A model generated the notes under the pieces. The model was not told the origin of the DNA. It did not search any database and saw nothing but the letters and a program-made list of their open reading frames with translations. A program made the position numbers and the translations under genes. This document shows, in pieces, positions 56,638-64,000 of a DNA stretch of 64,000 bases. Origin of the DNA: Liquorilactobacillus cacaonum DSM 21116 (GTDB taxonomy: Bacteria; Bacillota; Bacilli; Lactobacillales; Lactobacillaceae); contig NZ_AYZE01000015.1 of the NCBI RefSeq assembly GCF_001436735.1, positions 189,215 through 253,214 of the forward strand, read 5' to 3'. Numbering within the stretch: position 1 is the stretch's first letter; each line of letters starts with the position of its first letter.

Positions 56638-57774
56638 TTAGTTTTTCTCTTTGATACCTCTTGTAGAGTGTACAGGTTTTGCAAAAATCATTCTGCCTGC
56701 ATCAGTTTGTAGTGCACTTGTAACGATCACTTCAATTTGGTTGTTTAGATAATAACGCCCATCTTCAACGACTATCATTGTTCCATCATCCAAATATGCA
56801 ACCCCTTGTTGTCTTTCAGTACCGTTCTTAATAACAGTAACTGTCAACTTCTCTCCAGGTACTACCCTTGGTTTCAAAGATTTTGCCAAAGCATTAACAT
56901 TTAGCACTTCGACATTTTGAAATTCACTCACTTTATTTAGATTGTAATCATTTGTAACAATCACAGCATCAAGTAGTTTTGCTAGTTTAATTAACTTACT
57001 ATCAACTTCCTGAATATCATCAAAATCGCCTTCATACATCTCTACCGGTACCCTTTTTTCTTCTCTTAACTTGTTTAAAATATCAAGTCCACGTCTACCT
57101 CGAACTCTTTTTATGCTGTCAGCAGAATCCGCAATATATTGTAGCTCATATAAAACAAAATTTGGAACAATTAAAGTTCCCTCAATAAAGCCTGTATTAA
57201 CTAAATCGTAAATACGACCGTCTATTAAAATATTAGTATCCAGTAATTTAAGTCTATGAAAATTGTCACCAATTTTTCTTTCAAGTATTCTTTCTTTATC
57301 TGCATCTTCATTAATTTCTGTCTTCTTTTCAATACGCTGTTTCCTAGTATTAATGAGTCGTTTAAAAAAATCTAAGTGATTTTTTCCAACAATATATCCT
57401 AAATAACCAAAAATCACCATTAATATTATTGGTATCACTGTATTTAATAAAAAAAGTTGTGAATGAGACACTAACGTAGATATCAAAGCAGCTATCATTA
57501 AGCCCATAACAACTGAAATACTTGTTGAAATTATCACGTAAGGATTTTGTTGTGCCAAATTGTTCTCAATTTTTTTTATTAGGCGCTCTAAAGGATTGGT
57601 TACGAATAAAGAAACAACATGCATCACTGCTAATCCAATTAAAATATTCACTAAAAAGTTGTTTATCCATATATTGCCAGCTAGCTTGACCAAAACCCAA
57701 ACAATTGGCATAAAAGTATATCCTGCACCAATTCCTAAAATTGCAAGTACAACCCTGATCATTATCTTTCTCAT
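56638..57774 (-). CDS. yacL: PIN/TRAM-domain membrane protein YacL
   Basis: The 378-aa protein has four membrane helices (residues 5-130), a PIN nuclease-like domain (KLLDTNILIDGRIYDLV; IVTNDYNLNKVSEF with the acidic residues) and a C-terminal TRAM RNA-binding domain (PGEKLTVTVIKNGTERQQGV). Probably a membrane-bound RNase; target unknown. Follows radA by 23 nt. Confidence 0.93.
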   Translation of the reverse strand: MRKIMIRVVLAILGIGAGYTFMPIVWVLVKLAGNIWINNFLVNILIGLAVMHVVSLFVTNPLERLIKKIENNLAQQNPYVIISTSISVVMGLMIAALISTLVSHSQLFLLNTVIPIILMVIFGYLGYIVGKNHLDFFKRLINTRKQRIEKKTEINEDADKERILERKIGDNFHRLKLLDTNILIDGRIYDLVNTGFIEGTLIVPNFVLYELQYIADSADSIKRVRGRRGLDILNKLREEKRVPVEMYEGDFDDIQEVDSKLIKLAKLLDAVIVTNDYNLNKVSEFQNVEVLNVNALAKSLKPRVVPGEKLTVTVIKNGTERQQGVAYLDDGTMIVVEDGRYYLNNQIEVIVTSALQTDAGRMIFAKPVHSTRGIKEKN

Positions 57775-57797
57775 TTTTTCTCCTTTCTTGTATTTAT

Positions 57798-59168
57798 TTA
57801 ATTAAACGTTACTTTAAGCGCCTCACTTAAAGTTGCGACACCAATTACTCTAATTCCAGTCGGCGGCGTCCATCCAGATAAATTATTTTTCGGTAAAATC
57901 ACCCTTTTAAATCCAAGTTTTGTTGCCTCAGCAACCCGTTGTTCAATTCGATTAACTCTTCTAATTTCACCAGTCAACCCTAACTCACCAATAAAGCAAT
58001 CAGTTGCTTGCGTCTGAGCATCCCGATAACTAGAAACAATGCTAACTGCAATTGCCAAATCAATTGCCGGTTCATCAAGTTTCACACCACCTGCAGCTTT
58101 TAAATATGCATCTTGATTTTGTAAAAGTAAACCCGCACGTTTTTCAAGAACAGCCATAATTAATGAGATCCGATTATGGTCTAATCCAGTCGTTGTTCTC
58201 TTTGCATTACCAAAAGCCGTTGGGGTAACTAACGCTTGAATTTCAACAAGGATTGGACGCGTTCCTTCTAATGAAACAACAATTGCTGACCCAGTTGCAC
58301 CATTTAACCGCTCTTCTAAGAAAATCTCAGAGGGATTGGAAACTTCATATAATCCCCCTTCTTTCATCTCAAAAATTCCAATTTCATTTGTTGAACCAAA
58401 TCGATTTTTTACAGCTCTCAAAATTCGATATGCATGATGTAAATCACCTTCAAAATATAAAACAGTATCAACCATATGCTCCAAAATTTTGGGACCCGCA
58501 ATTGCACCACCTTTAGTAACATGGCCAACTATAAAAATTGTTATTCCATTAGTTTTTGCAATTTGCATCAATTCGGCGGTAACTTCCCTAATTTGGGCAA
58601 CACTTCCAACTGCCGATGACATTTCTGGTTCCTGCATTGTTTGCACAGAATCTATTACAACAAAATCCGGCTTTAATTTATCAATATGTTGGTGAATACT
58701 ATTCATATCCGTTTCAGGATACAAATAGAATTTAGTTCCTTTGACACCTAAACGTTGTGCCCGCATTTTAATTTGCATAGCACTTTCTTCTCCAGATACA
58801 TATAAAACTGTCAATTCCTTTTGAGACAGTTGCCCTGACAATTGTAAGAGTAAAGTTGATTTCCCAATTCCAGGATCACCACCAATTAAAATAAGCGAAC
58901 CTGGAACAATTCCGCCACCCAAAACACGGTCAAGTTCAGTTGAATCTGTCAGGATTCGTGGATTATTTTGTATATCTACTTCATCTATTAATTGCGGTTT
59001 AGGACTATTACCACTAAAGTTCACCCGCATTTTTTTAGTGACCTTACTTGATTGTTCAACTTCTTCAACCAATGTATTCCAAGCACCACAATTTGGACAA
59101 CGTCCTAAATACCTTGGAGAAGAATACCCACAATCTTGACATACATATTGGGTTTTGACTTTGACCAC
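57798..59168 (-). CDS. radA: DNA repair protein RadA
   Basis: RecA-like helicase aiding branch migration in recombination. The 456-aa protein has a four-cysteine zinc finger (CQDC ... CPNC), Walker [13 protein letters not shown], the KNRFGS motif, and a Lon-like C-terminal domain ([17 protein letters not shown]). GTG 59166-59168 has AAGG 7 nt upstream and is preferred over the GTG six codons earlier. Followed by yacL. Confidence 0.95.
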   Translation of the reverse strand: MVKVKTQYVCQDCGYSSPRYLGRCPNCGAWNTLVEEVEQSSKVTKKMRVNFSGNSPKPQLIDEVDIQNNPRILTDSTELDRVLGGGIVPGSLILIGGDPGIGKSTLLLQLSGQLSQKELTVLYVSGEESAMQIKMRAQRLGVKGTKFYLYPETDMNSIHQHIDKLKPDFVVIDSVQTMQEPEMSSAVGSVAQIREVTAELMQIAKTNGITIFIVGHVTKGGAIAGPKILEHMVDTVLYFEGDLHHAYRILRAVKNRFGSTNEIGIFEMKEGGLYEVSNPSEIFLEERLNGATGSAIVVSLEGTRPILVEIQALVTPTAFGNAKRTTTGLDHNRISLIMAVLEKRAGLLLQNQDAYLKAAGGVKLDEPAIDLAIAVSIVSSYRDAQTQATDCFIGELGLTGEIRRVNRIEQRVAEATKLGFKRVILPKNNLSGWTPPTGIRVIGVATLSEALKVTFN

Positions 59169-59251
59169 TTGCCTGCCTTCTTTCACTTATTCACTTAATC
59201 TTAACAGATATAATTATCTTGTTGGTTTTTTTATCAATTCTTTATAGTTTT

Positions 59252-59788
59252 TTATTTACCTGACGATCCGAAACCACCTGTTCGATTGCTTAATGGTTTC
59301 TTCTCATCGTCAGCTATCAAAAAAGGAAGAAAAATTCCTTGCCCAATACGCTCATTTTTTTTAATTAATACATCCCTAACTCCATAATTCACAAGTTGAA
59401 AAAAAATTTCCCCATCATTTGCTTCATTTTCATAATAATCCGCATCTACAACTCCTATCCCATTTGGTAATAACAAATTTCTCTTTAATGGGTTGCTTGA
59501 ACGATTAGCAAGCATTAAAAATTCATCTGCTTGCATATAAGCTTTTATTCCGGTCGGAACTAATAGCGGCTTTATAGTTTTACTCGCTTGCTCGTAATCA
59601 ATATCCTCAGTCGTCCTCAATTTTTTTATATTCCATATAACTTTGAGAAAATTTAGTTTCCAAATTGACGGTACTAAAAAATCCTCTGCTGCATAAAAAT
59701 CATATCCTGCAGCTTTCTTAGTTGCACGTGTAGGTAACATAATATCACTTTTACTAAATCTTTTTACAACTTCAAATCCTCTTTTCAA
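59252..59788 (-). CDS. dut: dUTP diphosphatase
   Basis: Trimeric dUTPase that keeps uracil out of DNA. The 178-aa protein has motif 1 (AAGYDFYAAED), motif 2 (LANRSSNPLKR), motif 3 (LPNGIGVVDADYYENE), motif 4 (NERIGQGIFLP) and motif 5 (NRTGGFGSSGK). An insert of about 35 residues separates motif 1 from the next conserved block, common in lactobacilli. The start is TTG 59786-59788. Confidence 0.94.
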   Translation of the reverse strand: MKRGFEVVKRFSKSDIMLPTRATKKAAGYDFYAAEDFLVPSIWKLNFLKVIWNIKKLRTTEDIDYEQASKTIKPLLVPTGIKAYMQADEFLMLANRSSNPLKRNLLLPNGIGVVDADYYENEANDGEIFFQLVNYGVRDVLIKKNERIGQGIFLPFLIADDEKKPLSNRTGGFGSSGK

Positions 59789-59890
59789 AAAATCACTCTT
59801 TCCCTATTTTATTATTCTATTCTATCATTAATTATTAGCCAGTTACAGTCCCATATCCTATGCTATAATTAACTTTAAGAGGTGCCGAAA

Positions 59891-60190
59891 ATGAAGAAAA
59901 AAATCACAGAAAATTCTTTTGAGTATTACGCATTACAAGAAGATACTAAACCAGTTGCTCATATCGGATACTCTTTGCTTAAAAATGAGCAAACCTACTT
60001 GATAGAACATACTTGGGTTAATCCAAGTTTTCGTGGAAGTGGCTTAGCAGAAAAAATTACAACAGATTTTCTTAATAAAGTTAATAATGAAGGATACAAA
60101 GTGATTCTTCTTTGCCCATTCACAAAAAGTTTTTTTAAGAACCATGATGAATATCAGCATTTGCTAACAAAATTAAGAGGTGAAGATTAA
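59891..60190 (+). CDS. GNAT-like N-acetyltransferase, YjdJ type
   Basis: Small 99-aa protein with the reduced GNAT fold of the YjdJ/GTP-binding-like group: [22 protein letters not shown] is the acetyl-CoA loop. Substrate unknown. ATG 59891 has AGAGG 8 nt upstream. Its stop overlaps the rpiA start by one base. Confidence 0.88.
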   Translation: MKKKITENSFEYYALQEDTKPVAHIGYSLLKNEQTYLIEHTWVNPSFRGSGLAEKITTDFLNKVNNEGYKVILLCPFTKSFFKNHDEYQHLLTKLRGED

Positions 60191-60873
60191 TGAACCAAGA
60201 TGATTTAAAAGCACTTGTAGGAAAAAAAGCGGTCGATTGGATCAGTGATGGTATGACTATCGGTTTAGGAACAGGTTCAACTGTTAGATACATGGTAGAG
60301 GCACTCGCCGAGAAAATAAAAAAAGAGCATCTGACAATCACTGGAGTTGTTACTTCAAAAGAAACTGCCAATTTAGCTACATCTCTAGGAATTCCTTTGA
60401 AATCAGTTGACGAAATTGATTACATTGACTTAACAATTGATGGGGCAGATGAAATAAGTTCAGATTTCCAAGGAATTAAAGGTGGTGGTGCTGCCTTGTT
60501 ATTTGAAAAAATCGTTGCTAAAAATTCAAAAAAAAATCTTTGGATCGTTGATCAAAGTAAATTAACAAAAGATTTAGGAAACTTCCCCTTACCTGTTGAA
60601 GTTATTCCATATGGAAGTGAAAAAATCTTTGAACGATTTGAAGCACAAAATTTTGCTCCAACATTTAGAACTGTTGAAGATGGTACTAAAGTTAAAACTG
60701 ATTCAGAAAACTATATAATTGATTTACATTTAAAAAAGATTGATGATCCATTTAAACTTGCGAAATATTTAAAACAACAAATTGGTGTAGTGGAGCATGG
60801 CCTATTTTTAGACACAGTTAATACAATTATTGTAGGTTACCCTGATGGTCCTAAAATTTTCGAAGCCCGTTAA
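60190..60873 (+). CDS. rpiA: Ribose-5-phosphate isomerase A
   Basis: Interconverts ribose-5-phosphate and ribulose-5-phosphate in the pentose phosphate pathway. The 227-aa protein has [15 protein letters not shown], the catalytic DGADEI and [13 protein letters not shown]. Cotranscribed with the GNAT gene; AGAGG lies upstream. Confidence 0.96.
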   Translation: MNQDDLKALVGKKAVDWISDGMTIGLGTGSTVRYMVEALAEKIKKEHLTITGVVTSKETANLATSLGIPLKSVDEIDYIDLTIDGADEISSDFQGIKGGGAALLFEKIVAKNSKKNLWIVDQSKLTKDLGNFPLPVEVIPYGSEKIFERFEAQNFAPTFRTVEDGTKVKTDSENYIIDLHLKKIDDPFKLAKYLKQQIGVVEHGLFLDTVNTIIVGYPDGPKIFEAR

Positions 60874-60888
60874 TAATTCCTAGCTAGG

Positions 60889-60917
60889 TTTACGTGTTAC
60901 TTTTTTTATCATATAAT
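60889..60917 (+). promoter_or_regulatory. pepC promoter
   Basis: -35 TTTACG (60889-60894) and -10 TATAAT (60912-60917), 17 nt apart, 35 nt before pepC. Confidence 0.7.
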
Positions 60918-60951
60918 ACTTGTATATCTTTTCTAAGGAGAGTGACAAAAA

Positions 60952-62286
60952 GTGAGTAAAGCTATTAATCATCAACAATTATCAAAATTCAAAAATTCTC
61001 TTGAAAATCGTCCTGAACACAAAGTTCTTGAACGAGCAGTGACAAAAAACGGAATTTACTCAACTTCCGCAGACTATCGATCAGAAGTTAACATGGCTCC
61101 TGTATTCTCAATTGATTTAGATACAGGTGATGTTGCAAATCAAAAACAATCAGGACGTTGTTGGATGTTTGCCGCATTAAATACAATGCGTCATGATATG
61201 AAAAACAAATTTAATGTTACAAAAGACTTTGAATTGTCGCAAAATTACACATTTTTCTGGGATAAACTCGAAAAAGCAAATTATTTTTACGAAAATGTAA
61301 TTGCTACAGCAACTTTACCTACATCAGACCGTAAAGTTTCCTTCTTAATGACTACCCCACAACAAGATGGTGGTCAATGGGACATGATTGTCGCAATTAT
61401 TGAAAAATATGGAGTTGTTCCTCAATCTGTAATGCCAGAAACTTTTAATTCTTCAGCTTCACGTGAGTTCAATAGTACATTCAATTTAAAACTACGCAAA
61501 GATGCCGTAACATTACGTAATTTAGTTGCTCAAAATGCTTCTGAAGAAGATATTGCGGATACTAAGGAAAAAATGTTAGATGATGCTTATCGTATGTTAG
61601 CATATAGCTTTGGCGAGCCACCTACACATTTTGACTTTGAATATCGTGATTCCGACAAAAACTACCACATTGATCGCAATATAACACCAGTTGATTTCTT
61701 CAATAAATACGTTGGTTGGGACTTAGATGACTATGTTTCTATTATTAATGGGCCAACTGTGGACAAGCCTTATAATCATATGTATACAGTCGAAATGCTT
61801 GGTAATGTTGTTGCAGGACGTCAAGTACGTCATCTAAATGTTAATATGGAAACATTCCGTGACGTTGCAATCAAACAACTTCAAAATGGTGAAAGTGTTT
61901 GGTTCGGTTGTGATGTTGGGCAATCATCAGATCGTCAAAAAGGTATCATGGATACAGAGTTATATCATAAAGATGAAATATTTGATATTGACTTAAATAT
62001 TTCAAAAGCTGAACGCCTTGATTATGGTGAAAGCTTGATGACGCATGCCATGGTTCTAACCGGTGTTGATTTAGTTGATGGAAAATCAACCAAATGGAAG
62101 GTTGAAAACTCATGGGGTAAGAAAGTCGGGACAAATGGCTTTTTTGTAATGAGTAATGACTGGATGAATGAATATTGCTATCAAGTTGTTGTTAATAAGA
62201 AGTTCTTACCTGAAGAATTGCAAGAAGTTCTTAAAGAAGAGCCAAAGGTCCTTGCTCCTTGGGATCCAATGGGCGCTTTAGCTTAA
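60952..62286 (+). CDS. pepC: Aminopeptidase C (bleomycin hydrolase family)
   Basis: Cytoplasmic cysteine aminopeptidase (C1B) used in peptide assimilation. The 444-aa protein has the catalytic Cys in QSGRCWMFAALN, His in MTHAMVLTGV and Asn in WKVENSWG. The start is GTG 60952, with GGAG 11 nt upstream. Ends LAPWDPMGALA, the C-terminal tail that trims substrates in this family. Confidence 0.96.
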   Translation: MSKAINHQQLSKFKNSLENRPEHKVLERAVTKNGIYSTSADYRSEVNMAPVFSIDLDTGDVANQKQSGRCWMFAALNTMRHDMKNKFNVTKDFELSQNYTFFWDKLEKANYFYENVIATATLPTSDRKVSFLMTTPQQDGGQWDMIVAIIEKYGVVPQSVMPETFNSSASREFNSTFNLKLRKDAVTLRNLVAQNASEEDIADTKEKMLDDAYRMLAYSFGEPPTHFDFEYRDSDKNYHIDRNITPVDFFNKYVGWDLDDYVSIINGPTVDKPYNHMYTVEMLGNVVAGRQVRHLNVNMETFRDVAIKQLQNGESVWFGCDVGQSSDRQKGIMDTELYHKDEIFDIDLNISKAERLDYGESLMTHAMVLTGVDLVDGKSTKWKVENSWGKKVGTNGFFVMSNDWMNEYCYQVVVNKKFLPEELQEVLKEEPKVLAPWDPMGALA

Positions 62287-62385
62287 TGCTACTCGTATTT
62301 GTTAACTACAATAATTTTAAAATCAAAGTTTGATAGACGTCAACAAAATGATTACATTTATTAAACTTAGCATTTTATAACCTAC

Positions 62386-62433
62386 AAAAAAAAGGATTAG
62401 TTCAGAATGTAAATTCTAGTCTAATCCTTTTTT
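62386..62433. terminator. Bidirectional terminator between pepC and gpmA
   Basis: Arms AAAAAAGGATTAG and CTAATCCTTTTTT with an inner GAAT/ATTC stem, serving two convergent genes. Confidence 0.9.
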
Positions 62434-62462
62434 GCACATATAAATGTTCCTCAAACCCAAAA

Positions 62463-63137
62463 TTATCTAAGCTCTTTTTTCTTTATTATTTCTAAGGCAT
62501 CATTTAAGTCATAAACAATAGGCACCGCATTTTCGACTTCTACGCCGTCAATCATCACATCACTTATTCCTTCAATATACTTTATTAATGCACGCAATGT
62601 ACTTCCATGCGCCACAATGATTATATTTTTTTGATGGAGAAGTTTAGGTGCTATTTTATCTAACCAATATGGAATTATTCTATTTGATGCATCTTCGAGA
62701 CTTTCAGCTAAAGGTAAAATCGTCTCAGGGTACATCGCGTATCTTCTATCTTTATCTGGTTCACTCATTTTGGGTGGAACAGTTGTATAACTCCTACGCC
62801 ATAAAGCAACTTCTTTTTCACCATAAATCTTTCTTGTCCATTGCTTGTTTAGGCCCCTTAAAGCTCCATAATGCCGCTCATTTAATCGCCATGTCTTATT
62901 TATTGCTACATCGTTTTGATTTATACAATTAAGTATAATATTAGAAGTTTTAATTGCACGTGAAAGAAGCGACGTATGCAATTCCGAAAAAATAATGTTT
63001 TCTTGTCTTAGCAGTTCACCAGCTTTAATTGCTTGTTGTTCACCTGTATTCGTTAAAGGTGAGTCTGACCAACCTGTATATTCATTTGCCAAATTTGCAG
63101 TACTTTGTCCATGTCTTAGTAAGACTAACCTAACCAT
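62463..63137 (-). CDS. gpmA: 2,3-bisphosphoglycerate-dependent phosphoglycerate mutase
   Basis: Histidine phosphatase-fold enzyme of 224 aa interconverting 3- and 2-phosphoglycerate. RHGQSTANLANEYTGWSDSPL carries the phospho-accepting His, ERHYGALRGLNK the substrate loop, and VAHGSTLRALIKY the second His. The region after the first motif differs from canonical GpmA, so it may be a second paralogue. AGGAGG precedes the ATG. Confidence 0.88.
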   Translation of the reverse strand: MVRLVLLRHGQSTANLANEYTGWSDSPLTNTGEQQAIKAGELLRQENIIFSELHTSLLSRAIKTSNIILNCINQNDVAINKTWRLNERHYGALRGLNKQWTRKIYGEKEVALWRRSYTTVPPKMSEPDKDRRYAMYPETILPLAESLEDASNRIIPYWLDKIAPKLLHQKNIIIVAHGSTLRALIKYIEGISDVMIDGVEVENAVPIVYDLNDALEIIKKKELR

Positions 63138-63461
63138 TTTTTTACCTCCTCAATCAAAACTATCTAACTTCATTTTAACATATTCAACATTATGTATTTT
63201 AAGAATAGTCAAAAGTTCAATAATTGCTTTAATACTCGAACAGTTTCTCTCCACAGGTTTGAAGATACCCAACTTCTCTAGGAACCATACCTTTTTTTGA
63301 TTAGTACTTCCATTCCACTAAATCCAATCATTTTTATCATTTAATATTAAACATAGCATATGCACTAAAATGCACTAGAAAAAGATAGGTTATTAAAAGC
63401 AACCTATCTTTTTTCCAAAATTCATAATATTTTTATGTTCAAATGCCAAATTCTCGTAATT
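63138..63461. other. Intergenic region between gpmA and the NlpC/P60 gene
   Basis: No convincing gene. It contains the terminator of the NlpC/P60 gene at 63379-63414; the remainder is AT-rich, with only very short frames. Confidence 0.5.
63379..63414. terminator. Terminator after the NlpC/P60 gene
   Basis: Arms AAAAAGATAGGTT and AACCTATCTTTTT around a 9-nt loop. Confidence 0.88.
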
Positions 63462-64000
63462 TTAATTTAAACGTCCTGCAAACGATGGAGCATATGTTGC
63501 AATTGAACCAACTCTAACAGTTTCACCTGTTCTAGGAGCATGTACATACTGTCCATTACCAATATAGATTGCTACATGATCTGAATGACCCTTGCTACCC
63601 CAAAATAATAAGTCACCCGGTTGTGCTTGCGACACAGATTCATATGTAACGTATCCTTCTTGCGCTATCGTATTATGTGGTAAAGATATTCCAAACTTTG
63701 CATAAACATATGCAGTTAACCCAGAACAATCCATCCCTGACAAGCTCTCCCCACCCCATACATATGGAATGTTAAGTTTTGTCAATGAGAGAGCTGCTGC
63801 AACGACTGAGCTTGTATCAACACTTGCACTTGATAAAGAAGAAGCTGAACTGCTTGCTGAGTAAGCAGTCTGCGTAACCGTTGCAGTATTACTTGCATTA
63901 GTTAATGTTGTTGCAGTTTTTGTTGCTGTAGCTAATGCCTTTGTTGCTGCTTCAGAACTTTTAGCAGATTTAACTGCTGCTGCTGCTTTTTGGGCTGTCG
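63462..64000 (-). CDS. NlpC/P60 cell-wall peptidase, C-terminal part (cut by window edge)
   Basis: The frame runs past the right edge of the window, so the N-terminus is missing; about 179 residues are visible. The last 110 residues are an NlpC/P60 domain with catalytic Cys in GMDCSGLTAYVY, His in GHSDHVAIYIG and the third polar residue in YVHAPRTG. It is preceded by a low-complexity Ala/Ser/Thr linker of about 70 residues, typical of secreted peptidoglycan endopeptidases. It probably cleaves peptide stems in the wall. The TTG at 63783-63785 is internal, not the start. Confidence 0.92.
   Translation of the reverse strand, partial: TAQKAAAAVKSAKSSEAATKALATATKTATTLTNASNTATVTQTAYSASSSASSLSSASVDTSSVVAAALSLTKLNIPYVWGGESLSGMDCSGLTAYVYAKFGISLPHNTIAQEGYVTYESVSQAQPGDLLFWGSKGHSDHVAIYIGNGQYVHAPRTGETVRVGSIATYAPSFAGRLN

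Noticed and set aside
59195-59240. Plus-strand hairpin followed by T run near the dut stop
   Set aside because: The T run is on the plus strand, but both neighbouring genes are on the minus strand, so it ends no known transcript.
63200-63300. Short minus-strand frame (about 20 codons) in the gpmA-NlpC gap
   Set aside because: Too short, with no ribosome site and no recognised family.

Overview
The window is about 64 kb of low-GC Gram-positive chromosome. Gene content and order (ftsEX-prfB-secA-hpf-comF; groESL beside rex; rsmI-yabA-holB-darA-tmk-recR-dnaX; rplKAJL without rpoB next to it; PepC; a type I asparaginase; an ECF folate transporter under a THF riboswitch) point to the family Lactobacillaceae. 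The genus cannot be fixed from sequence alone; the Ligilactobacillus/Liquorilactobacillus side is a guess. Most genes lie on the minus strand, apparently codirectional with replication, with a few plus-strand insertions. No rRNA, tRNA, prophage or CRISPR array was seen.

Layout. 0-9 kb: division, secretion and competence genes (MinJ-like fragment, ftsX, ftsE, prfB with programmed frameshift, secA, hpf, comFC, comFA). 9-13 kb: yigZ, tagO, kimA. 13.2-13.4 kb: a 254-bp internally deleted IS6-family element with a perfect 8-bp target duplication. 13.5-22.6 kb: groESL and a divergent CPBP protease separated by two CIRCE operators; rex; ABC-F ydiF; tsaD-rimI-tsaB; folT with its riboswitch. 22.7-32.8 kb: a looser, accessory-looking region of single genes on both strands (esterase, membrane protein, NAD(P)-binding protein, TMEM175 channel, membrane-anchored HTH regulator, ClC transporter, YdcF protein, asparaginase, acyl-ACP thioesterase) with decayed IS6 sequence. 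32.8-40.4 kb: rsmI to the class I methyltransferase, including the SRP RNA gene. 40.4-44.4 kb: the nrdHIEF operon under NrdR-like boxes and a long palindrome. 44.5-63.1 kb: mprF, ribosomal protein operons with leaders, nusG-secE-rpmG, yacP-rlmB-mrnC-cysS, gltX, yacL, radA, dut, then rpiA, pepC and gpmA. The right end cuts an NlpC/P60 cell-wall hydrolase.

How the genes work together. The window is dominated by information processing (replication clamp loader, initiation control by YabA, recombination, translation factors, tRNA modification) and by envelope functions (TagO, MprF, FtsEX, NlpC/P60). Potassium and c-di-AMP appear three times (KimA, DarA, TMEM175). Regulation is unusually readable: RF2 frameshifting, paired CIRCE sites, a THF riboswitch with a likely Shine-Dalgarno-masking platform, an L10 leader attenuator, two copies of an L1-binding-like leader, NrdR-like boxes, and palindromes at rex and at the HTH regulator.

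I found no clearly new multigene system. The observations most worth checking are the non-canonical ATT start inferred for yigZ, the 34-bp palindrome on the nrd promoter, the recent IS6-derived miniature element, and the alpha/beta hydrolase inserted between nusG and rplK.
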